Of a stretch of DNA of 41,427 nucleotides, positions 8,727 through 18,357 are shown in pieces. Location: the NCBI GenBank assembly GCA_023091735.1, contig JALKBU010000420.1, positions 1 to 41,427 of the forward strand. Direction: 5' to 3'. Source of the stretch: Trichomonas tenax. Its lineage: Eukaryota > Parabasalia > Trichomonadida > Trichomonadidae. The notes below the pieces were generated by a model that did no database searches, was not told where the DNA came from, and saw only the letters and a list, made by a program, of their open reading frames with translations. Both the position numbers and the translations under genes were made by a program. Position 1 is the first letter of the stretch, and each line of letters begins with the position of its first letter.

Positions 8727-11700
8727 TTAAGCTCCAATGACAGTCATCACAGTTGATTCGATTGTCATCAATGAGAACTGAACTGATGCTTCAACGAACT
8801 TATTGATAGCAAGGAACTGGCTCATCATATCGTCATCAATGATAGCGATGTCTGTGATGCTCTGCTGGTAGATTCTCTCACCGATGGAAAGAACCTTGCA
8901 GAGAGAGCGCTGCCTAGTGAGGCAAAGGATCGCACCAGCGGCAAGGAACACACCCTCACCGAATGAAGCGAAAGCACCGGCTCTCATCTTCTTTGCGCCA
9001 ACATCGGAATCTTCTGTTGAGTGGATTTCCTTGAGGCAGAAAATGAACTGGAGAACACTCCATGTTGCAGCAAAGCCATTGAGGGATGGGAAGTCGAAGA
9101 TGTTTGGCGATGTCTCGTTGAAAACATCGCCAGAAGATAGGTACATCTTAGCAAGTGCTTCGATGACCTTCTGTGTGAATGGTGGCGTGATTTCATCTTC
9201 ACTTGGGATAGCAGATGCGCCCTCGAAGTAGCGCTTGATCTGCTTGAACTTCTCGTCGAAGAGGTTGAAGAAGTCATCTGGACGGCTCTCAATTGTCTTG
9301 ATATCTGTGCTATAGAGGTAGGCGAGAACCTGCTGTGACTCATTCCTCTTGAGTGAGTATGCGAAGTCGAGCATCTGAGCAACAGCGATAGCGTTACCGA
9401 GGACTTTGAGGAGCTCTAAGAGCTGCTCAACTGTTGTATCGTTGACAAAGCCTCTGTAGATTCCTTCGAATGTGTCGAATGCCTTGTGGCAGCCAGTGCC
9501 CATTGGCGGGTCGGCAATTCTCCTGATATTCTGGGAGATGCCCTTGTAGGCCTTTGTGAAGGCATCGAAGGCGTTTACAGCCATCTGGCAAATAGCCTGA
9601 GAAAGTGCATAAACACCACCATCATCAAGGATATAAACGAGCTCTCTGAAGTGCTCGACCGTGATGAAGGCTGTTGTCTGTGCAAGGGCGGCAATCTTTG
9701 GCTTCCTCTTGCCTTCAGACTCTGGCGGAAGCATTCTGTATGGGTTTGTGTGGAGGATATAGCTTGTGATGACTGTATCGAAGAGGTGGTCTTCGAGAGC
9801 TTCAAGAACGAGTGAGTTGAAAGAGTTTGGTGTTGTGTTCTGGAAGACGCGAGACTGGAGCTCAGCGAAGTCTGTAACTGGAATTTCGTACTGGACGAAT
9901 GTCTGGTGTGTCTTCTTGAGAATTTCGATTGTCTTTGTGAAGACAACGATGTGAAGCAAGCCATAAGATCTGATTGCGTTGAGGATTTCTGTGAGGTTAT
10001 CTACGAACAGCTCATCGAGACGCTCTGCGAAGAAGGCCTTTGTGTCGATGTAGTTACCAAGAAGGAAGAGCTCATTCTGCTGAAGAACTGTTGGGAAGCG
10101 AAGAGCAGATGGGTTGAGAGCTGTCTCCTCGTTGAGAACTCTGGGGTTGTACTGATCAGAGAAGGCCTGCGAATAGTAGTTCTTAACGTTGTGGAACGCA
10201 TACTCACAAATCATCTTTGTGATGGACATGACGCAAATTTCTGCTTCAGCACGAATTTCATCGAACAAGTATTGGGAGTTGAGCAGCTTGAGAGATGTTG
10301 CAGCAGCATCATCGTAGATAGAAAGTGGATAGAAGATTGAACCGACAAGTTCCATTTTCTGTGAGTGGTTGATAGCGTAGTCAATAAGGATATATGGAAG
10401 AGATGTTGTGACTGGGAAGTAGACGGCTCCGGAGACCTTTTCGGAGACCTGGTTTCTGTAGACATCCAGCCAGTACTCCTTGAAGAAGAGCGAAGACTGA
10501 TCAGCAGCAGCCTGGAGAAGCTCTTCGAGGTTGCACAGCAGTGGATAGTACTTAGATGTGTTGAGGAATGCCTTGAGATCGGCTTCTTCCTGGGACTTGA
10601 GCAAGCTGTGGACGTTCTGTGGGTGCTCCTGGTTGAGGAACTGCTCGATCTGGGATCTGAGAAGTTCGATGAAGGAGACGTGTGGCATAGCGCATGACTG
10701 TGTTGCCTTCTTATCATTGGAGTGCTTGGAAGGCTTCACGGAAGCAAGATCTGAAAGGAAGCCCATCAATCTCTCGATGGATGACTTGTCATAACTGCTC
10801 TTCTTGGCGCACTTCTGGTATGCGTTCTTGAGATTGCCGTTGATGAACTCAGCAAGGTTGCGCTGGATGGAGTTGGCAATGATGTCATTCAGCTTTGGAA
10901 GGTTCTGCGAAATGATTTCTCGCATTGTCCTGCAGAGAGCAAGGATCTGCATTGTGTACTCACGCTCCATGTCAGAGAAGCCGTAACGCATGGCGCGCTC
11001 GTAGGCGGACATCAGTGTTGGATCAATCTCTGGGACGTTCTGCTTCTGCTCTTCGCCCTCCTTTGGCGGTGGGTTGTTGTTGACGATCTCATACGATGTG
11101 GCATTGAGAATCTTGTCAGCGAGCATTTCGACGATGCAGGCAATTGATGAAGAAAGCTTCTTGATCGACTGTGGGAGCTTCTGCATGTAGTAGTCGGCGA
11201 TATCTGGTGTAATCTCATCGTTCAAACGCGCGTTGCGGATGACGAGCTCATTAACTTCGGATCTCAAGTCCCTGAAAACGACACTGAGATCGACATTGTA
11301 TCTATGGTTGCCGCCTTTGCTACCCTTTACTGATTTTGTGGCATTGTCCCTGAGAATTGTAGAGTAAGCAAACATTTCATCGAAATCGAGAGGGAACTCA
11401 TAAACGAGAAGGATCGCTGGGTGCTTTGCTCTCATCTGCAAAAGAAGCTGTACAACGTTTGATGGAATATCTTGGATGACTGTCCTCTTTCCCTTCTTGC
11501 TTGCGCTCTCAATGTTGCGGCCATGTGTCGCAAGGTCGATAGTGAATGTGAGTGCGACAATGTAGATTGTCTCAAGCTCAGCCAAAATATATGAATCTGA
11601 TTGTAATTGGGTTGTGATGCGCTCGAAGAAAATTGTGACGACCTTCTGGATAAGCTCTGGTGGCATTGCGCCGGCTCCTTCTGTCAGAGTCTTGATAAGC

Positions 11701-12344
11701 TGCTGGCGAATGGCGGCATGAGAGTTGAACCAGAATCTAAGCTCCATCGGGAAGATCTCTGTATCAACCTTACCGACAATCTTCGAAACTTTGGAAATAT
11801 CATCTGCGACGGCCTTCCTTGTTGGGTTCATCTGAGATAATCTTTCCATCTTGTAAATCAAGTGGAACATGGAGTCTAAAAGCTGATCCGAGTAACCACC
11901 CTTGTACCAGATTTCTTTATTTAAGAAACTAGCTTTAAGGAACGAAACACAAGAGTCTGTCTTAGATTTGAAATCGATGAGAGGTTTCACAAGCTCCTGA
12001 AGAATAGGAAGGGCAACATCAGAAGTTGATTTATTCTGCTTAGCGCTGGCCTGAACGCGCTTTTCTAAATCGCGTGTGACAGATCTGAGCGGATAGAAGT
12101 AACTCGTGAAATTATCATAACTCTTACTGTAATTTTCGAATTGCCTAACAAGAGACATAACAGCGGCGGCCGAAATGTTGGATGCGATAGCCGGGATTTT
12201 TTCTGCATCATCATCTGCTGGATAAGTGAGCATATTCACCAGAGGAACAGAACGCGCGACTGCCTCTGCAATAGGGGATGAATCAAGGTCGTTGAAGGCG
12301 ACCGGTTGATTCTCCGCTCTGTTGATGTCGCTTGTCAAGTTCAT
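8727..12344 (-). CDS. CYFIP/Sra-1/PIR121 homologue, WAVE regulatory complex subunit
   Basis: The product has 1205 residues, close to the roughly 1250 of CYFIP proteins. Collinear family signatures are visible: YERAMRYGF...ME near residue 445 (family: YERATRYNYT), FFKEYWLDV then FPVTTSLPYILIDYAI near 640, SIFYPLSIYDDAAATSLKLL then QYLFDEIRAEAEICV near 690, GNYIDTKAFFAERL near 770, and a C-terminal ATWSVLQFIFCLK near 1095 (family: RLWSAMQFVYCIP). CYFIP pairs with Nap1/Hem in the WAVE/SCAR complex, binds active Rac and controls Arp2/3-driven actin branching under the plasma membrane. Third codon positions are notably C/G-rich, as in strongly expressed genes here. It has a TCATAAT initiator-like motif 13 bases upstream. 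No other WAVE subunit is next to it. Confidence 0.88.
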   Translation of the reverse strand: MNLTSDINRAENQPVAFNDLDSSPIAEAVARSVPLVNMLTYPADDDAEKIPAIASNISAAAVMSLVRQFENYSKSYDNFTSYFYPLRSVTRDLEKRVQASAKQNKSTSDVALPILQELVKPLIDFKSKTDSCVSFLKASFLNKEIWYKGGYSDQLLDSMFHLIYKMERLSQMNPTRKAVADDISKVSKIVGKVDTEIFPMELRFWFNSHAAIRQQLIKTLTEGAGAMPPELIQKVVTIFFERITTQLQSDSYILAELETIYIVALTFTIDLATHGRNIESASKKGKRTVIQDIPSNVVQLLLQMRAKHPAILLVYEFPLDFDEMFAYSTILRDNATKSVKGSKGGNHRYNVDLSVVFRDLRSEVNELVIRNARLNDEITPDIADYYMQKLPQSIKKLSSSIACIVEMLADKILNATSYEIVNNNPPPKEGEEQKQNVPEIDPTLMSAYERAMRYGFSDMEREYTMQILALCRTMREIISQNLPKLNDIIANSIQRNLAEFINGNLKNAYQKCAKKSSYDKSSIERLMGFLSDLASVKPSKHSNDKKATQSCAMPHVSFIELLRSQIEQFLNQEHPQNVHSLLKSQEEADLKAFLNTSKYYPLLCNLEELLQAAADQSSLFFKEYWLDVYRNQVSEKVSGAVYFPVTTSLPYILIDYAINHSQKMELVGSIFYPLSIYDDAAATSLKLLNSQYLFDEIRAEAEICVMSITKMICEYAFHNVKNYYSQAFSDQYNPRVLNEETALNPSALRFPTVLQQNELFLLGNYIDTKAFFAERLDELFVDNLTEILNAIRSYGLLHIVVFTKTIEILKKTHQTFVQYEIPVTDFAELQSRVFQNTTPNSFNSLVLEALEDHLFDTVITSYILHTNPYRMLPPESEGKRKPKIAALAQTTAFITVEHFRELVYILDDGGVYALSQAICQMAVNAFDAFTKAYKGISQNIRRIADPPMGTGCHKAFDTFEGIYRGFVNDTTVEQLLELLKVLGNAIAVAQMLDFAYSLKRNESQQVLAYLYSTDIKTIESRPDDFFNLFDEKFKQIKRYFEGASAIPSEDEITPPFTQKVIEALAKMYLSSGDVFNETSPNIFDFPSLNGFAATWSVLQFIFCLKEIHSTEDSDVGAKKMRAGAFASFGEGVFLAAGAILCLTRQRSLCKVLSIGERIYQQSITDIAIIDDDMMSQFLAINKFVEASVQFSLMTIESTVMTVIGA

Positions 12345-12352
12345 ATAAAAAA

Positions 12353-12360
12353 ATTATGAA
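12353..12360 (-). promoter_or_regulatory. Initiator-like element of the CYFIP gene
   Basis: On the minus strand, TCATAATT lies with its A 13 bases before the ATG. Trichomonad initiators have TCA followed by Y and A/T bases, with transcription starting at the A, and short 5' leaders are usual. Position and sequence fit, but the motif is short. Confidence 0.4.
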
Positions 12361-13384
12361 ATTTATGCTGAATTCGGAAGAACTTTGATTATTCTTATTA
12401 CTTTTTATATAAAATTGATATATTTCTGTAAAAAGGCTCAGTTCACTTTCCAAAAGTGACAGAATATTTTATGAGTTGGGTATAAAATCTTGGGTAGGAG
12501 GTATATTCGTCGAGCAATTTTGTCATTTTCACTTCACTTCATCTTTATATCAAATACTAAAAGTGCCAGCGATGGTTAACACATCAATACCTTTATATAG
12601 TTTTTATATGCATTTTTCAAAATAGAAAATGGACAATTTGATGAAGAATTAATTTCGCTTTTTTCTTGCAACATAGATATGCTTTCGTATTCGAATCACT
12701 TTTCTCGTAGACTTTTCTGAAAAATCTAATGTGAAGATTAAGAAAGATTGAAAACTTCATCACTCACCGCGGACATGAAGAGAATTGCTATATGTTTGGC
12801 CGCAGAGAGGTATTTTCCGTCTTGTATTTCTTCTTGATAGATTTGATTATTGCCTAATTTTATTTTTAGCTAATGATTTTCCATTGGCATTCGGGTATGT
12901 AAAGAAAACTTGTGTTTCACGCTCAATTCACAATTTTTCGTGATGACAAAGTATATTCATCATTTCTTCAAAAGCTGTCGGATATAACATGACATCAATG
13001 TGTATATTAAATTCACTTTTTCACACAGGATGGTAGCAAATATCATAATATTGAATATAAAATATTAATGCTATAATGAAGATTTAATTTTAACACCTCT
13101 ATTTATTTCAATTGGCCAACAGTGAATTACATAATCTTAAAAATGTTTTTTATGAAAAATTGGATATTGGCTTTGAAGGCTTGTCATGTTGTTAATAGCA
13201 TATAAATGACCAGTGTATGATCAAGATCCATAAAAGAACAGATGATTCAGTTTAAATTTTTTGAAAGTATATAAAATGTCTATATTTTGACTAAATAATG
13301 AGAATTCATTTGATTTTGGATGATGTATATGATGTTTGCAATGATAAATGTAATTTCTCGTTCTAAAATTTTTCTTGTATTCTT
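12361..13384. other. 1-kb intergenic region between divergent genes
   Basis: It separates the divergent CYFIP and PPGF-repeat genes. It is AT-rich. AAAAGTGACA (about 12454) and AAAAGTGCCA (about 12558) occur on the CYFIP-proximal side and resemble the arms of the inverted repeat at 35004-35039. No coding frame, tRNA or recognisable small RNA is seen in the remainder. Confidence 0.4.
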
Positions 13385-15691
13385 ATGAGCGAGTTGAAGT
13401 TCAGCATCAATGAGCTCCTCGCGTTATTTCAGGAATATCTAGAGCCGGAGTGGACTTCCGACGTGTCTTTTATAGTCCGTCCTCGAAGAATTCCCTTCAG
13501 CCAATACGCATTTCCAGATAAGATCGACAACACTCAAGCCAGCGCTAACAATCTAAACAACGACAATAAAAATCACAATAAAAACAAACAAAAGGCTTCT
13601 GAGAAATCAAATGATTTCAATTTTGGCGGCCAAGCATTCCACGTTAGTCAAAATCGCAAAATTAATTTCAATGAGCTTGGAGGAATTGATGTGAAGCCAA
13701 AATCACAACCAATTCCATCCAAAACAGCTGATTTTGAAAAGAAGAATTCCGGAATTTTACAACCTGACAGCAACAAGTCTGAAAATTCATTCAGATTCAA
13801 TCCAGTTAAAGAAATTAAACAGGAAAATACACAAATACCGGATGCTCCACCAGGTTTCCGTTTCCAGAATAATACCCCTTCAAATCCACCTGGATTTGAT
13901 AGCGTACTCGATTCTCCTCCAGGATTTACACCTGTTAAAGACATTCCACCTGTTAAAGACATTCCACCAGGTTTTGAGAAACAAACAAATACTCCAACTA
14001 ATCCACCGTTTTTCGCTCCAAAGAAAGAGCCAAATCCGTACTCATATCCACCAGGATTCGGTGCATCATCAAATGGATTTGATTTTGAATCAGTTATTGA
14101 TTCACCACCACCAGGATTTGAACCAGTTTTGGACACTAAGCCGCCTGGTTTTGATTCTGTTCTTGATGCGCCACCAGAATTCCCGCCAAAGCAAGAATCT
14201 GCTCCCGAAGCGCCACCAGGATTTGGAAGCGTTTTAGACCAACCTGCGCCAGAGGTAGCGACACCAGTGCCTGCACCACAGTCAGCTCCTGAAGTTCAGC
14301 AGCCACAGCAGCAACAACAAGCTCCATCACGTCCTGATTCAGAGCCTGCCCAAACGCAAAAGGAAAGGAATAAAAATCACATCAGTAAGTTTGCTGTATA
14401 TGTTCCAAACAGAAAGTCATCTCTTCCAGATCCATCGCCTCCACCTGCTCAGCCCGAAGCTGCGCAAGAAACACCACAGGTTCCACCACCACAAAAACAA
14501 ACATACAATGCTCCTCAACAGCCACCAACATTCAATCCAAAGTCAGCTCAACCACAGTCTGCTAAAGAAGAGTCATTCGAACCAAAGTCTGCTCAACAAC
14601 AAATTCAAGAGCCAACATTCAATCCAAAGCCTCTGACACATCTGTCTGTTAGTGAACCAACTTACACACACGCTCCATCGTATGCACCCGATGAAAGCTT
14701 ACAGCATTATGATCAACAGTTCACACCAAGATATGATCAATTCACTCAGCCTAACTTTGGAAAATTCAACTTCGATCAACAAAGAAGTCCGATATTCAAC
14801 TTTGGAATGCCAAACCAGTTCCTTCCTTCATACGTTATGTATCCAATGGGTGGATTCCTGCCCGGATTCACACCTCAGATGCCTGCATTCATGAGGCCGC
14901 CAACAGCTGAACAGTTTGCTCCAATGCAGTATGAACCAGCTCCTCCACAGCCTCAACCAATCCCACCGCAACCACAGCCACAGCAGCTGCCACCACAGGA
15001 GCAACAACCACAGCCACAACTCGTGATCGGATTCGACTCTGTTATCAATGCAGAAACAATAGAACCAGAAGTAGTTGTTGAGAAACCGAAGCAGACACCT
15101 CCGCAACAGCAGCAGTCATACAAGTCACAACAAACCGGTGTTACAAGGATGAAATTACCAATCCCAGAAGCACCAGAAAGCGATGACGATATCTCTGATG
15201 ATGCTGTAATCATTGTTAACCAGGGGTCTCAGAGGCAAACGTCCGAGATAAGGAACAGCTCACCGACATTCGACGACATTATGCACGAAGAAGAAAAGAA
15301 GAGCAAGATGCAGTCCCAGCGCACTTACAGACAAGAAGAAGTAACAAAGAAGACTCAGAAGGTTGACATGGCAGACATCATGGTCTCACAACCAGAAAAG
15401 TCAAAGAAGACTCCATCAAGGAGAGTTGCAAAGGCCTCTAAGCCAGTTCCAATTTCTGTTGATCAAATCATGACTGACCAGAGCGCAAATGTTCTCAGAC
15501 CAAAGCTTGAATACAACAATGGAGATAAATTCGCTCAAATCCAACAGACTCAAATCGTTCGCGAAAGGACACCAGCATCACAACCAGTCCAAATCAGGCA
15601 AAGAGGATTTGCGATGTCTAATCTCAGACAGCTGCCAGATCCAGACAACGATCCGAACTCCTACAAGAACCTTCTCAGAAGCAAGAAGTAA
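13385..15691 (+). CDS. Disordered PPGF-repeat protein with a possible eIF4E-binding motif
   Basis: The product is 768 residues, mostly disordered, and rich in Pro, Gln and Ser. The N-terminus (residues 5-14, KFSINELLAL) resembles the YxxxxL-hydrophobic eIF4E-binding motif of 4E-BPs, 4E-T and GIGYF, with Phe for Tyr. A short folded-looking stretch follows (EYLEPEWTSDVSFIVRPR). Residues about 150-280 hold eight PPGF motifs plus variants (PPEF, NPPFF), often in frames such as DSPPGFTPV or KPPGFDSVLDAP. PPG-hydrophobic is the known ligand of Smy2/GIGYF-type GYF domains. The C-terminal part has Gln/Pro runs, an acidic DDDISDDA patch, basic KK-rich stretches and an ending of RGFAMSNLRQLPDPDNDPNSY. 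A role as a post-transcriptional or translational adaptor is inferred. No close family is recognised overall. Confidence 0.88.
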   Translation: MSELKFSINELLALFQEYLEPEWTSDVSFIVRPRRIPFSQYAFPDKIDNTQASANNLNNDNKNHNKNKQKASEKSNDFNFGGQAFHVSQNRKINFNELGGIDVKPKSQPIPSKTADFEKKNSGILQPDSNKSENSFRFNPVKEIKQENTQIPDAPPGFRFQNNTPSNPPGFDSVLDSPPGFTPVKDIPPVKDIPPGFEKQTNTPTNPPFFAPKKEPNPYSYPPGFGASSNGFDFESVIDSPPPGFEPVLDTKPPGFDSVLDAPPEFPPKQESAPEAPPGFGSVLDQPAPEVATPVPAPQSAPEVQQPQQQQQAPSRPDSEPAQTQKERNKNHISKFAVYVPNRKSSLPDPSPPPAQPEAAQETPQVPPPQKQTYNAPQQPPTFNPKSAQPQSAKEESFEPKSAQQQIQEPTFNPKPLTHLSVSEPTYTHAPSYAPDESLQHYDQQFTPRYDQFTQPNFGKFNFDQQRSPIFNFGMPNQFLPSYVMYPMGGFLPGFTPQMPAFMRPPTAEQFAPMQYEPAPPQPQPIPPQPQPQQLPPQEQQPQPQLVIGFDSVINAETIEPEVVVEKPKQTPPQQQQSYKSQQTGVTRMKLPIPEAPESDDDISDDAVIIVNQGSQRQTSEIRNSSPTFDDIMHEEEKKSKMQSQRTYRQEEVTKKTQKVDMADIMVSQPEKSKKTPSRRVAKASKPVPISVDQIMTDQSANVLRPKLEYNNGDKFAQIQQTQIVRERTPASQPVQIRQRGFAMSNLRQLPDPDNDPNSYKNLLRSKK

Positions 15692-15946
15692 ATCTTATAT
15701 TTTCATCACTTTTACTTTCTACATTCCCAAAATATAATTCGTTTTTAAAAATATTTAAATCATAACTGCAGCCAACAACATTTAGATATAAATCGTTGAA
15801 TTTTATATTGTGATGTATGTTGAGTGTTCATTAATTGATATTTAATAAGATTTGAATTGTGATTTTGCAGTATAGCAAAATTCTTGATGTAAAAAGGACT
15901 TAACAGATACACGGGGACGTAATGAATTGGTAAAGAAAGGAAAACA

Positions 15947-15956
15947 TCATTTTCTA
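15947..15956 (+). promoter_or_regulatory. Initiator-like element of the TKL kinase gene
   Basis: TCATTTTCTA lies with its A about 24 bases before the ATG at 15973. It matches the trichomonad pattern TCA-Y-(A/T)-rich. It is a short motif in AT-rich DNA, so confidence is limited. Confidence 0.38.
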
Positions 15957-15972
15957 TCGTTAGACTTCTTCG

Positions 15973-18318
15973 ATGGATGTTTCTCGCATTTGGCAAGAAA
16001 TTCAGAAGCAGTTTAAGACGTCAAGCTTCTTAGAAGACCAAACCGCTGTTCACCGTAAGAAGTTCGAGTTCTTATTTGCACAATTAAGGAAATCCTTTGG
16101 AATAATTTCCGCAAAAATCAGTAAAATTCCAAATACTCCCGAAAATATCGAATCTCTCCAAAAATTACAGATCTCCATCAATTCTCTGCACGATGTTCTC
16201 TCGAATAATACATTGCAAACGTGGTCGAACACAACAATCCTAAATAAGTCAAACTACATCTTCAAGAAACTGAAGAAACTCTCTTTAGACATATTCTCGT
16301 ACTTAAAACCGCTCGATATTGAAGCAGCTCATTTCATCGAACCAGAATCTGAACAATGGGACTCATATAACATCATTGATTTACGCGCTATTCAAGCATC
16401 TTTCACTCAATTTCTGTCTTTAGACAAACTAGATCCAGAATTCGCATCGAGAGTAAGAATGAGGCTTCAATCCATCAATCATGAGCTTGAAACGGCACCA
16501 GCAGATCCAGAGATCAACTACTCACCAATTCCTTCGCATTATAAACAGTGGGTTGTCGACTATTCGAGCTTCCAAGAAATTAAAGAAATCGGAGGCGGCG
16601 TTTCAGCTATTGTTTACTATGGAAAGGACAAACGCACTGGACAGGAAGTCGCCATCAAGAAGTTCAAGTTCAGGAAACTGAATGGCCCGAGACTGCAAAG
16701 TTATCAGCGAGAAGCTGCTGTTTTAGCAACAGCGAATCATCCCGCACTTTTGCATTTAGTTGGTGTTACAGATAAGATCCCATTCTGTATCATCATGGAG
16801 TGGATGCCAAACCATTCTCTTTATCATGACCTGCATTCATATCATCATCTCGATGCAACAGGAAAGACAATCGCTTTATATGATATCGCTCGAGGAATGC
16901 AGTTCCTTCACAATCGCCAAATTGTTCACCGTGACCTCAAATCACTCAATGTGTTATTGGATAAGAACGACAGGATCAGGATCTGTGACTTTGGCTTCAG
17001 TAGGCACGCTTCTGATACAACATTCATGAAGCACAACATTGGAACGCCGCATTGGATGGCTCCTGAAATTTTGCAAACGAATGGACGATACACATCTAAA
17101 ATTGATGTTTACGCTTTCGCTGTTGTTGCTTGGGAGATTACTGTTGGCAAAGTTCCTTATTATGGAATGGATGCGAACTCAATCATCCATCAAGTCTTGA
17201 ATAACGACCTCAGACCACATATTCCGGACGACTTGAATGGACCAATGCGTGATTTGATTACAATGTGCTGGGAAAGAGATCCTGATTTCAGGCCATCATT
17301 CGACGAGATTGTTAAGCGCCTCTCGACAGGAGAAATATACTTCAATGATACTAATGTAGAAGAGTTCAAGAAGTACATCAAATCAACAATCAACACGAAT
17401 GAGCAGTTGAAGAATGATGTCAAGAAAGTTCTTAGTGATATCGAGAATACACAGGGAACAGCAATCCGCAAGCTCGAGATGACAGGAATTCCAGCAGACT
17501 TAGTTGATGATGCATGGAGCTGCATGGAAAAGCTCAAGAAGATCGAAGACAAGATAGAGTTTTCAACTCTATTCTTTGGAACATTGAAGCTTGGAGATGC
17601 AGCCAAATTCCTCAGATCTCTTCCATCAGGATCTGTATCGCCTTCTGTTGGTGTAAGATTAGTTGAAGAGCTCCCAACAACAGATGAAAAAATAGACATA
17701 GACATCATTGCAACAGGCTGTAAAAGTGGCTGTGCAGATCTTTGCGCAATTTACGCAAAACGTCCAAAGAATATTGCTGCTGCGCTAGAAGTATGCGCAT
17801 CTGTTGGCGTTGAACGTGCACTTAAAGCTGCTGTTGAAGATGTTTGCGTCCACGCAATGTCTTCAAATGAAGATTACTTAGTTGCTGCTGCAGTCAGATG
17901 TCTGATTTCACTTGAAGAAGCAAGAAGAATCCCGAAATCATCGATATCATCGATGTTGAGATCCGGTAATTTGTCTCTTCACAACTTATCACTCCTTGCA
18001 ATTGCAAAGTCTCCATTCTTGATCAGCGAAATCCTCGATGATGTTTTTGCCTTAATCTCGCAAGAAAAAGTTGCAACGCTCGCTGTCATCGCAGCAGCAG
18101 GAGATCAAACGACGTCAGCATCAGTATTATCAAGGATAGAGAATGCTGCAACCGATATATCAATAGAAGAAGTCAAATGCCTACTCAAGGCCGCACCAAT
18201 CAAGGAGAACATTCCTGTAATACAGAGAATATTGTCTAAAAGAAAATTCCCTGAAGGAAGTGATTTTGGAAATGCTTGTTCTGCTAAATTCGCAGAATTG
18301 TTCCAAAAGATTAAATAA
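15973..18318 (+). CDS. TKL-type protein kinase with helical N- and C-terminal regions
   Basis: The product has 781 residues. The kinase domain spans about 200-460. It shows a glycine loop IGGGVSAIVYYG (from residue 206), VAIKKF with the ATP-binding Lys at 229, HRDLKSLNVLL with catalytic Asp at 321, DFG Asp at 339, GTPHWMAPEIL, and WEITVGKVPYYGMD. HRDLKSxNxLL and GTxxWMAPE are typical of tyrosine-kinase-like (TKL) Ser/Thr kinases, a large family in trichomonads. All catalytic residues are present, so it should be active. Residues 1-190 are a helical region without a recognised domain. Residues about 480-781 are Ala/Leu-rich helices in an ARM/HEAT-like arrangement. No membrane segment is visible. 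The substrate is unknown. Confidence 0.93.
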   Translation: MDVSRIWQEIQKQFKTSSFLEDQTAVHRKKFEFLFAQLRKSFGIISAKISKIPNTPENIESLQKLQISINSLHDVLSNNTLQTWSNTTILNKSNYIFKKLKKLSLDIFSYLKPLDIEAAHFIEPESEQWDSYNIIDLRAIQASFTQFLSLDKLDPEFASRVRMRLQSINHELETAPADPEINYSPIPSHYKQWVVDYSSFQEIKEIGGGVSAIVYYGKDKRTGQEVAIKKFKFRKLNGPRLQSYQREAAVLATANHPALLHLVGVTDKIPFCIIMEWMPNHSLYHDLHSYHHLDATGKTIALYDIARGMQFLHNRQIVHRDLKSLNVLLDKNDRIRICDFGFSRHASDTTFMKHNIGTPHWMAPEILQTNGRYTSKIDVYAFAVVAWEITVGKVPYYGMDANSIIHQVLNNDLRPHIPDDLNGPMRDLITMCWERDPDFRPSFDEIVKRLSTGEIYFNDTNVEEFKKYIKSTINTNEQLKNDVKKVLSDIENTQGTAIRKLEMTGIPADLVDDAWSCMEKLKKIEDKIEFSTLFFGTLKLGDAAKFLRSLPSGSVSPSVGVRLVEELPTTDEKIDIDIIATGCKSGCADLCAIYAKRPKNIAAALEVCASVGVERALKAAVEDVCVHAMSSNEDYLVAAAVRCLISLEEARRIPKSSISSMLRSGNLSLHNLSLLAIAKSPFLISEILDDVFALISQEKVATLAVIAAAGDQTTSASVLSRIENAATDISIEEVKCLLKAAPIKENIPVIQRILSKRKFPEGSDFGNACSAKFAELFQKIK

Positions 18319-18344
18319 AGATTGTATGTTTAGTTTTATTTTGC

Positions 18345-18357
18345 TCATTTTTTATAA
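18345..18357 (+). promoter_or_regulatory. Initiator-like element of the 492-aa gene
   Basis: TCATTTTTTATAA lies directly before the ATG at 18358, which would give an 11-base leader from the A of TCA. The gap from the upstream kinase stop is only 39 bases, so the promoter must be inside or very close to the kinase gene's 3' end. TAAATAAAG at the kinase stop could serve as its polyadenylation signal. Confidence 0.45.
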
